Assembly: GCA_964512305.1 (NCBI GenBank)
Contig: CAZEIW010000229.1
Span: forward strand, 1-5,939
Source of the DNA: CAZEIW01 sp964512305
GTDB taxonomy: Bacteria; Pseudomonadota; Gammaproteobacteria; Burkholderiales; Burkholderiaceae_F
Reading direction: 5' to 3'
DNA: 5,939 bases
Shown here: piece by piece, positions 1 through 4,754 of the stretch
Layout of the letters: every line of letters begins with the position of its first letter
How positions within the stretch are numbered: position 1 is the first letter of the stretch
Notes under the pieces: model-generated
What the model saw: only the letters and a program-made list of their open reading frames with translations
Told to the model about the DNA's origin: nothing
The model's database searches: none
Position numbers and translations under genes: made by a program

Positions 1-1
1 C

Positions 2-1147
2 GCCGCGGTCGAGATCGTGGCGCTGCGCGAGACGGTCGGCCGGATCCTCGCTCGGGACATCGTCGCGCCGATCGACCTTCCGCCCTTCGTCAATTCCGCC
101 GTCGACGGCTACGCGGTGAGGCATGCCGACCTGCAGCCGGGTGGCCCGACGCAGCTGCCGCTGCACGGCAAGACCTTCGCCGGTCATTCGAGCCACGCGC
201 TGCCGCGCGGCGTTGCCGCGCGCGTCTTCACCGGCGCGATGCTTCCCGAGGGTGCCGACACGGTGCTGATGCAGGAAGACTGCCAGGAGCGCGACGGCGA
301 GGTGACGATCCCGCCAGGGATCCCGCTCGGCGCCAACCGGCGTCTCGCCGGCGAAGACGTCGCCCGCGGCAGCCGCGCGCTCGCGGCCGGCCGGCGGCTG
401 ATGCCGCCCGACATCGGCCTGATCGCGGCGCTCGGGCTGGAGCGCCTGCCGGTGCGCGCGCGCCTGCGCGTGGCGCTGTTCTCCACCGGCGACGAGCTGG
501 TCGAGGCGCCGGCGCCGCTGACCGCCGGCAAGATCTACGACGCCAACCGCGCGATGCTTGCTGCGCTGCTGACGCGCCTGGGCGCGGTGGTCGACGATGG
601 CGGCATCCTGCCCGACGACCCCGAGCGAACCCAGGCTCAGCTGCGCGCCGCGGCCTCGCGCACCGATCTGGTCCTGACCTCCGGCGGCGTCTCGACCGGC
701 GAGGGCGACCACGTTCGCGCGGCGATCGAGGCCATCGGCACGCTGACCTTCTGGCGCGTCGCGATCAAGCCTGGGCGCCCGGTCGCGCTCGGGCAGGTCG
801 GCGGCACGCCGCTGCTGGGCGTTCCCGGCAACCCCGTCGCCGCCCAGATCACCTTCTCGCTCGTCGGCCGCCCGCTGCTCGATCGCTTGAGCGGCGCCGC
901 CTTCGAGCCGCCGGTGCGCCTCGCTGCCAGCAGCGCCTTCGCCTATCGGAAGAAAGCCGGACGCCGCGAGTACGTGCGCGTAACCGTCGATGCCGCGGGC
1001 GTGGCGCGGCGCTATCCGAAGGAGGGCGCGGGGATCCTGACCTCGCTCACCGAGACCAATGCGTTGGCGGAGTTGCCGGAGACGATGACGCAGCTGTCGC
1101 CGGGCGATACCGTCGCGTGCATTGCGTTGGGGTTGCTGCACGCGTGA
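2..1147 (+). CDS. moeA: Molybdopterin molybdenumtransferase MoeA (5' end cut by window)
   Basis: MoeA catalyses the last step of molybdenum/tungsten cofactor synthesis: it inserts molybdate or tungstate into adenylylated molybdopterin in the cytoplasm. The frame is open from base 2, and similarity to MoeA continues upstream of the first possible start (GTG at 17), so the gene is read as partial; about 25 N-terminal residues are missing against the ~411 of E. coli MoeA. Counting from the GTG at 17, visible landmarks are NSAVDGYAVR (26-35), GEDVARG (112-118), the MoCF/MPT-binding domain with STGDEL (156-161), TSGGVSTGEGDH (221-232), IKPGRPVALG (250-259) and GVPGNPVAA (268-276), then the small C-terminal domain to residue 376. 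The acidic residues used by the E. coli enzyme appear kept in these motifs. FVNSAVDGY replaces the commoner FDNSAMDGY. It converges on the tungstate transporter operon, so it may serve the tungsten enzyme encoded to the right; a second moeA elsewhere cannot be excluded. Family call is secure; metal preference is inference. Confidence 0.95.
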   Translation, partial: AAVEIVALRETVGRILARDIVAPIDLPPFVNSAVDGYAVRHADLQPGGPTQLPLHGKTFAGHSSHALPRGVAARVFTGAMLPEGADTVLMQEDCQERDGEVTIPPGIPLGANRRLAGEDVARGSRALAAGRRLMPPDIGLIAALGLERLPVRARLRVALFSTGDELVEAPAPLTAGKIYDANRAMLAALLTRLGAVVDDGGILPDDPERTQAQLRAAASRTDLVLTSGGVSTGEGDHVRAAIEAIGTLTFWRVAIKPGRPVALGQVGGTPLLGVPGNPVAAQITFSLVGRPLLDRLSGAAFEPPVRLAASSAFAYRKKAGRREYVRVTVDAAGVARRYPKEGAGILTSLTETNALAELPETMTQLSPGDTVACIALGLLHA

Positions 1148-1163
1148 CGTAGCCGCGGCGCAG

Positions 1164-1260
1164 CCTCACCCCCGCCCCTCTCCCGCAAGCGGGAGAGGGG
1201 AGCTTCAAGCGGTCGCCGTGCCTCCCCTCTCCCGCTTGCGGGAGAGGGGCGGGGGTGAGG
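1164..1260. repeat. Perfect 37-bp inverted repeat, nested palindromes, between convergent genes
   Basis: The left arm (1164-1200) and right arm (1224-1260) are exact reverse complements over 37 bases, separated by 23 bases. Each arm carries its own palindrome: CCCCTCTCCCGC and GCGGGAGAGGGG around a central AA (1175-1200) or TT (1224-1249). A transcript could therefore fold either as two small hairpins or one long one. The sequence resembles a dispersed REP-like element common in GC-rich proteobacteria, whose false translation gives peptides of the type LTPAPLPQAGEG; that resemblance is from memory. It fills the gap between the moeA stop (1147) and the tupC stop (1271), so it may act as a bidirectional terminator or RNA stabiliser, although no U-tract follows either hairpin. 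Open frames across it are artefacts. Confidence 0.9.
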
Positions 1261-1270
1261 GCGCGGGCCG

Positions 1271-2065
1271 TCAGTCCGTCGCCGCCGGCCGCCACCGCAG
1301 ATCGTTGACCGCCTGCCTCGTATCGCGCGCGATTCGAAGGTCTTCGCGCCGTGCCGCCTGCGCCGACTCGACCGCGCCGGCGCCGTGCTCGATGCGCCCG
1401 CATTCGAGGTGAAGGCGCCGGATCCCCGCCACCTGCAGGACCTCGCGGTCGTGGCAGGCGATCACGGCCGTGCCATCGGCCTGGCACAGGTCGCGGATCA
1501 AGGCCATGGTCTGCTGGCGCGCCTCGGCGTCGAGGTTCGCGGTCGGCTCGTCGAGCAGGAACAGCCGCGGCTTGAGCACGCGCGCCCGGGCCAGGGCCAC
1601 GCGCTGCTTCTCGCCGGCGGACAGGCTTTGCGCGGGCGTTCCCAGCAGGTGGCCGACCCCCGCCCATGCCACCGCCTCGCGCACGAGCTGTTCGCGTTCG
1701 CGCCGCGGCACGCCGCGGGCGCGCAGCCCATAGGCGATGTTTTCCTTGACGCTGCTGCGGAACAGGTACGGGTGCTGGTGGACGTAGATCACGTTGCGCC
1801 GCAACCAGTCGGGATAGGCGGCACCGAGGTCCACCGGCCGCCCCAGGTAGCGCCCGAGGGCAAGCTCGGCCGGCTCCAGCCCGGCCATCACCCGCAGCAA
1901 GGTGGTCTTGCCGGCGCCGTTGTCGCCGGTGAGTGCGTAGCTGCGTCCGGTCTGCAGCTCCAGCGTCTCGATGTCGAGCACGGAGCGCGCGCCGTAGCGC
2001 TTCCGCAGGCGCTCGAGCACGAACAACGGCTCGGTCATGGGCGCCCCGGCACGGCGGTCACGCAT
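1271..2065 (-). CDS. tupC: Tungstate ABC transporter ATP-binding protein TupC
   Basis: This is the ATPase that powers tungstate import by the TupB permease at the inner face of the cytoplasmic membrane. The 264 residues hold a complete ABC cassette: Walker A GDNGAGKT (47-54), Q-loop glutamine in HQHPYLF (Q97), signature LSAGEKQR (148-155), Walker B LFLLDEP (168-174), D-loop ANLD (176-179) and H-loop histidine in ACHD (H205). A tail of about 35 residues after the core has no recognisable domain; there is no TOBE/Mop domain of the ModC kind. The start at 2065 was chosen because GAGG overlapping the tupB stop lies 5 nt before it. An internal ATG at 2038 (MTEPLFVLERL) would give 255 residues, fits the usual family N-terminus and is a real alternative. 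The gene lies 7 nt after tupB and is last in the operon. The tungstate assignment rests mainly on the neighbouring TupA. Confidence 0.9.
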   Translation of the reverse strand: MRDRRAGAPMTEPLFVLERLRKRYGARSVLDIETLELQTGRSYALTGDNGAGKTTLLRVMAGLEPAELALGRYLGRPVDLGAAYPDWLRRNVIYVHQHPYLFRSSVKENIAYGLRARGVPRREREQLVREAVAWAGVGHLLGTPAQSLSAGEKQRVALARARVLKPRLFLLDEPTANLDAEARQQTMALIRDLCQADGTAVIACHDREVLQVAGIRRLHLECGRIEHGAGAVESAQAARREDLRIARDTRQAVNDLRWRPAATD

Positions 2066-2072
2066 TGGCGCC

Positions 2073-2768
2073 TCATTTCAAGCCGCCTTTGCCCTGCAGG
2101 AAGGCGAGCGCCAGGTTCACCGCGAGCGCGAGCACGAGCAGCACGAAACCGAGCGCGATGCCCTGCGCGAACTCGCCCTTGCTGGTCTCCAGCGCGATCG
2201 CCGTCGGGATGTTGCGCGTGAACCCGGCGATATTGCCGCCGACCATCAGCGAGCACCCGATCTCCGAATAGACGCGGCCGAAGGCGCTGAAGACCGCCGC
2301 CATCACGCCGAAGCGCACCTCGGCCAGCGTGGTCCAGGCCGTGCGCAGGCGCGTCGCCCCGAGGCCCACGGTCGTCTCGCGCACGCGCGGATCCGCACCC
2401 TGCACCGCGGCCAGCGTGAACGCGACCAGCACTGGCAGCGCGATCACGATTTGGCCGACGATCATCGCGCCGGGCGTGAACAGCAGGTGCAGGGCGCCGA
2501 AGATGCCCTGCCGCGACAGCAGCAGGTACAGCACGAGGCCGACCACCACCGTCGGGATCGCGAGCAGGGCCTGGGTGAGCACGACGAGCGCCCCGCGTCC
2601 GGGGAACGACGATGTCGCGAGCAGGTACCCCGCTGCGACGGCCGGCAGCGCCGCCACCGCCATCGCCGCGAGCGAGACTTTCAGCGAGACGCCGATGATT
2701 CCCCACAGCTCCGCGTCGCCGCTGAACAGCAGGCCCAACGCCTGGTGCGTCGTTGCCAGCAGGTCCAT
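2073..2768 (-). CDS. tupB: Tungstate ABC transporter permease TupB
   Basis: This is the membrane channel subunit of the tungstate importer. From the ATG at 2768 it is 231 residues, normal for TupB. About five hydrophobic segments can be seen (near residues 24-50, 58-84, 98-122, 153-175 and 202-224). The cytoplasmic EAA-type loop that contacts the ATPase is recognisable around residues 131-171, with ETTVGLGATRLRTAW and the conserved-looking FGRVYSEIGCS and GGNIAGFTRNIPTAI stretches typical of TupB/WtpB-like permeases. The frame stays open upstream of 2768 into the tupA region, but there it only shadows tupA. The start lies 5 nt after the tupA stop and has no clear Shine-Dalgarno sequence, so translational coupling with tupA is likely. 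Function follows from family and operon position. Confidence 0.92.
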   Translation of the reverse strand: MDLLATTHQALGLLFSGDAELWGIIGVSLKVSLAAMAVAALPAVAAGYLLATSSFPGRGALVVLTQALLAIPTVVVGLVLYLLLSRQGIFGALHLLFTPGAMIVGQIVIALPVLVAFTLAAVQGADPRVRETTVGLGATRLRTAWTTLAEVRFGVMAAVFSAFGRVYSEIGCSLMVGGNIAGFTRNIPTAIALETSKGEFAQGIALGFVLLVLALAVNLALAFLQGKGGLK

Positions 2769-2773
2769 CCGGA

Positions 2774-3616
2774 TCAGGGGCCGCGCGCATCGGGAAAGAA
2801 CAGCTGCTCGCCGCCCACCTTGAACGCGGCGATCGCCTGCTGGCCCTCGGGCGACGTGATCCAGTCCGCGAACTGTTCCGCGCCGCGATAGTTGATGTCC
2901 GGATATTTCGCCGGGTTCACCGCGATCACGTGGTACGGGTTGAACATGCGCGCGTCGCCCGACACCTCGATCCGAAGCCCGCCGCGCGCCCGGTATGCCG
3001 CATACGTGCCGCGGTCCGACAGCGTGTAGCCCTGCAGCTCGGACGCCATCGTCAGCACTTCGCCCATCCCTTGGCCGGACGAGACGTACCACGCCCCTTC
3101 GGGCTTCAACCCCGCCGCGGCCCAGTAGCTCTTCTCCATCTGGTGCGTGCCGGATTCGTCGCCGCGCGAGATGAACTTGGCCCGGCGCTCGGCGATGCGG
3201 GCGAACGCCGCAACGACGTCGGTCATTCCGCGCACGCCCGCGGGGTCGCTCTCCGGGCCGGCGAGGACGAAATCGTTGTGCATCACCGCGCGCCGGTCGA
3301 CCCCGTGGCCGGCCGCCACGAACGCCTCTTCGAGTGCCGGCGCATGCACCAGCAGCACGTCGGCATCGCCGTTTTCGCCCAGCTTGAGGGCCTTGCCGGT
3401 TCCGACCGCGATCACCTGCACCCGCTGGTGGAAGCGCGCCTCGTACTGGGGGAGCAGGACCTTCAACAGGCCGGAGTTGTCGGTGCTGGTCGTCGTCGCA
3501 AGGCGCAGGTCCTGTCCCGCCGCAGCGCCGCACAAGAGCGCCGACGCGAGCACCGCGAGGAGCGGGGCGGCACTGCGGCGAAGCAGCCCGCGGCCGCGCG
3601 GCGGGGCCCCGGACAT
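2774..3616 (-). CDS. tupA: Tungstate-binding periplasmic protein TupA
   Basis: This is the extracytoplasmic solute-binding protein that captures tungstate and delivers it to TupBC. The 280 residues begin with a signal peptide: arginines at 7-14, a hydrophobic core at 17-29, and probable cleavage near the AAAG/QDL junction (about residue 34). A cysteine at 29 does not fit a lipobox (leucine at -1). The mature protein opens with TTTSTDNSGLL (41-51), the hallmark oxyanion-binding segment of TupA-type proteins, followed by VGTGKALKLGENGDADVLL (71-89) and SRGDESGTH (150-158), whose serine and arginine are expected to bind the oxyanion. Known TupA proteins prefer tungstate strongly over molybdate; specificity here is inferred from these motifs. 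It is first in the tupABC operon. The only nearby Met start is at 3616, with a poor ribosome site (GGGG directly before ATG), so low or controlled translation is possible. Confidence 0.95.
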   Translation of the reverse strand: MSGAPPRGRGLLRRSAAPLLAVLASALLCGAAAGQDLRLATTTSTDNSGLLKVLLPQYEARFHQRVQVIAVGTGKALKLGENGDADVLLVHAPALEEAFVAAGHGVDRRAVMHNDFVLAGPESDPAGVRGMTDVVAAFARIAERRAKFISRGDESGTHQMEKSYWAAAGLKPEGAWYVSSGQGMGEVLTMASELQGYTLSDRGTYAAYRARGGLRIEVSGDARMFNPYHVIAVNPAKYPDINYRGAEQFADWITSPEGQQAIAAFKVGGEQLFFPDARGP

Positions 3617-3745
3617 CCCCAGGCGCCGGTTAATCGTGCAAGCGGCTGAATCTACGCGAGAATGGGTGATCGCCCCGACATTCCGGGCGGCGCGAGCCGG
3701 TGGCGGTCTCTGCGGCGCGGCGGGGTCGACACTGCCGGCGCGAAG
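3617..3745 (-). other. tupA upstream leader, GC-rich, no gene
   Basis: About 130 nt separate the tupA start from the palindromic operator candidate. No conserved gene is seen on either strand. On the minus strand a 9-codon open frame (ATG at about 3674, reading MSGRSPILA then stop) is possible but has no Shine-Dalgarno sequence. Short GC stems can be drawn, for example CGCCC pairing with GGGCG around 3675-3695. I looked for the conserved hairpins of the Moco/Tuco riboswitch and could not recognise them. If transcription starts near the operator, this is an unusually long leader for a small transporter operon. Confidence 0.4.
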
Positions 3746-3769
3746 CGATATAGTGAAAAGGTAATATCG
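3746..3769. promoter_or_regulatory. ModE-like operator, palindrome CGATAT-N12-ATATCG
   Basis: CGATAT (3746-3751) and ATATCG (3764-3769) are exact inverted 6-bp half-sites separated by 12 bases, in an AT-rich island within very GC-rich DNA. From memory, the E. coli ModE site has halves of the form CG(T/A)TAT and ATA(A/T)CG with the same 12-base gap, so geometry and sequence both fit. The site lies just after the modE-like stop and ahead of tupA. On the minus strand it contains TATATC, which could serve as a -10 element, so a protein bound here would block tupABC transcription. Binding by the neighbouring regulator is inferred. Confidence 0.6.
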
Positions 3770-3813
3770 GTATTTGCTGACGGGAAGAAGGGCCGGAGAT
3801 CGAAGCCTGCAGA

Positions 3814-4179
3814 CTAGCTCTGCTGGATGCGCTGCTTGAATTTGGCTACCTCGGGGCGAACCGCTTCAACCGCAAGTGCCTGCATCTGACGATAACACTC
3901 CAGGACCTCCAGCCCGAGGGACGTCAACGATGCGCCGCCCCCCTTCTTGCCGCCCTTCACGGCCTCGACCAGCAGGCTCTTGAAGCAGGCGTTCATCGAA
4001 TCGACCAGAAGCCAAGCGTGTTTATAGCTCATCCCCATCTCGCGACCCGCGCCGGAAATCGATCCGGTGCGCCGGATCGACTCGAGCAGGCGGGCCTTGC
4101 CCGGCCCGATCGCGATCTGGTCGCCGAGATGGACGCGCAGTTCGACGTCGATGGTGAGCGGCGGGTCTTCGATTTTCAT
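3814..4179 (-). CDS. modE: One-domain ModE-like transcriptional regulator
   Basis: The protein resembles the N-terminal DNA-binding half of ModE, the molybdate-responsive regulator. From the ATG at 4179 it has 121 residues: a leading strand region (MKIEDPPLTIDVELRVHLGD), a LysR-like helix-turn-helix at about 25-62 with GPGKARLLESI, TGSISGAGREMGMSYKHAW and LLVDSMN, and a basic wing VKGGKKGGGASLTSLG (74-89). It ends after a short helix near 95-120. Full ModE (~260 residues) has two C-terminal Mop domains that bind oxyanion; these are absent, and the natural stop shows this is not a window truncation. How it senses metal is therefore unclear. In-frame starts further upstream (ATG 4212, TTG 4239) are possible but add residues unlike the family. 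It precedes tupABC and is divergent from the oxidoreductase genes, so it may regulate both. The gene symbol is used in the family sense. Confidence 0.85.
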   Translation of the reverse strand: MKIEDPPLTIDVELRVHLGDQIAIGPGKARLLESIRRTGSISGAGREMGMSYKHAWLLVDSMNACFKSLLVEAVKGGKKGGGASLTSLGLEVLECYRQMQALAVEAVRPEVAKFKQRIQQS

Positions 4180-4199
4180 GCTGGCAATGGTATCGGAAG

Positions 4200-4235
4200 C
4201 CCGCGTTGGCATCCGCGCAACAATCCGCGTAAGCG
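4200..4235. repeat. Three YCCGCG motifs spaced 12 bp in the divergent promoter region
   Basis: CCCGCG (4200), TCCGCG (4212) and TCCGCG (4224) recur at an exact 12-bp period between the divergently read modE-like and aorA genes. The last copy also forms a small palindrome, CCGC-GTAA-GCGG (4225-4236). It could be an iterated binding site for a regulator of either gene, or chance in GC-rich DNA. No ModE-like palindrome was found in this 91-bp region, and no strong sigma-70 promoter is visible on the plus strand; TTGGCA at 4206-4211 lacks a good -10 partner. Confidence 0.3.
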
Positions 4236-4248
4236 GCAATCACGTCAA
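4220..4248 (-). promoter_or_regulatory. Possible promoter for the modE-like gene
   Basis: On the minus strand TTGACG (4248-4243) matches the sigma-70 -35 box in five of six bases. It is followed after 17 bases by GATTGT (4225-4220), a poor -10 with three of six matches. This would give a leader of about 30-40 nt before the ATG at 4179 and argues against the upstream TTG start. Support is only by consensus, and the -10 is weak. Confidence 0.25.
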
Positions 4249-4258
4249 CAGGCTCGGT

Positions 4259-4264
4259 GAGGAG
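4259..4264 (+). promoter_or_regulatory. Strong ribosome binding site of aorA
   Basis: GAGGAG lies 6 nt before the ATG at 4271 and fixes the start of the ferredoxin gene, although the frame is open further upstream. The segment GGAGACGAAGATG (4261-4273) recurs almost exactly at the start of the next gene. Confidence 0.8.
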
Positions 4265-4270
4265 ACGAAG

Positions 4271-4744
4271 ATGCAGAGGTCGCTGCACATCAACCCCGAC
4301 AAATGCACGGGCTGCCTGCAGTGCGAGATGGCTTGCAGCTACGAGAACTACGCCGTCTTCAACCCGGCCAAGTCCCGGATCAAGGTGTTCGAGTTCCACC
4401 ACACGGGACGCAAGGTGCCCTACACCTGCACGCAGTGCGACGAGGCCTGGTGCCTGCACGCCTGCCCGGTCGAGGCGATCAAGATCGACGCGGCGACCGG
4501 CGCCAAGATCGTGCTCGAGAACGTCTGTGTCGGCTGCAAGGTGTGCACGGTCGCCTGCCCGTTCGGCACCATCAATTACGTGCAGGACACGGGCAAGGTG
4601 CAGAAGTGCGACCTTTGCGGCGGCCAGCCGGCCTGCGCGGAGGCCTGCCCGACCGGCGCGATCACGTATGTCGACGCGGACTGGACCGGCCTCGACCGGA
4701 TGAAGCAGTGGGCCGACAAGGTCGGCAACCAACCGCACGCCTAG
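4271..4744 (+). CDS. aorA: Four-cluster [4Fe-4S] ferredoxin subunit of aldehyde oxidoreductase
   Basis: This is a polyferredoxin that should carry electrons to or from the tungsten enzyme encoded next. It has 157 residues with 16 cysteines in four groups: C12/15/18/22, C53/56/61/65, C86/89/92/96 and C113/116/122/126. Three groups end in CP (CPVEAI, CPFGTI, CPTGAI), the pattern of HycB/DmsB-like proteins with four [4Fe-4S] clusters. No signal peptide or twin-arginine motif is present, so it acts in the cytoplasm. The start follows a strong ribosome site; the stop lies 10 nt before aorB, so the two are cotranscribed. The arrangement matches AorA of Aromatoleum-type AorABC aldehyde oxidoreductase, where such a subunit links the tungsten subunit to a FAD/NAD subunit. 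It also resembles YdhY, which accompanies the aldehyde oxidoreductase-like YdhV of enterobacteria. The Fe-S assignment is seen directly; the partner is inferred from the operon. Confidence 0.92.
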   Translation: MQRSLHINPDKCTGCLQCEMACSYENYAVFNPAKSRIKVFEFHHTGRKVPYTCTQCDEAWCLHACPVEAIKIDAATGAKIVLENVCVGCKVCTVACPFGTINYVQDTGKVQKCDLCGGQPACAEACPTGAITYVDADWTGLDRMKQWADKVGNQPHA

Positions 4745-4750
4745 GGAGAC
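4745..4750 (+). promoter_or_regulatory. Ribosome binding site of aorB
   Basis: GGAGAC, overlapped by the end of the aorA stop codon (TAG, 4742-4744, giving GGGAG), lies about 5 nt before the ATG at 4755. The 13-base stretch 4745-4757 differs from the aorA start region at 4261-4273 by one base. Confidence 0.75.
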
Positions 4751-4754
4751 GAAC

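Noticed and set aside
1047..1667. Long minus-strand open frame running across the inverted repeat and the 3' part of tupC
   Set aside because: It is out of frame with the clear ATPase, its product is Arg/Ala/Gly-rich, and its LTPAPLPQAGEG stretch is the false translation of the palindromic repeat.
1385..2221. Plus-strand open frame of 278 codons opposite tupC and tupB
   Set aside because: It is antisense to a gene with every ABC motif intact, and its composition is typical of GC-rich shadow frames.
2769..3533. N-terminal extension of TupB giving a 486-residue fusion protein
   Set aside because: The frame is open only by shadowing tupA. The permease starts normally at the ATG at 2768 and has standard family length.
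3529..3533. Lipoprotein signal in TupA (cysteine at residue 29)
   Set aside because: The residues before Cys (A-L-L) do not fit a lipobox, since -1 should be small; an ordinary signal peptide with cleavage after AAAG fits better.
2753..3649. Plus-strand open frame of 298 codons opposite tupA
   Set aside because: It is a shadow of tupA, with no recognisable domain, many His/Arg/Ala residues and no ribosome site.
3617..3745. Moco/Tuco riboswitch before tupA
   Set aside because: No conserved hairpin set or tetraloop-receptor pattern could be recognised; only unspecific GC stems are seen.
4067..4270. Upstream extension of the aorA frame from 4067
   Set aside because: It overlaps the modE-like gene on the other strand, lacks family similarity, and the strong GAGGAG site fixes the start at 4271.
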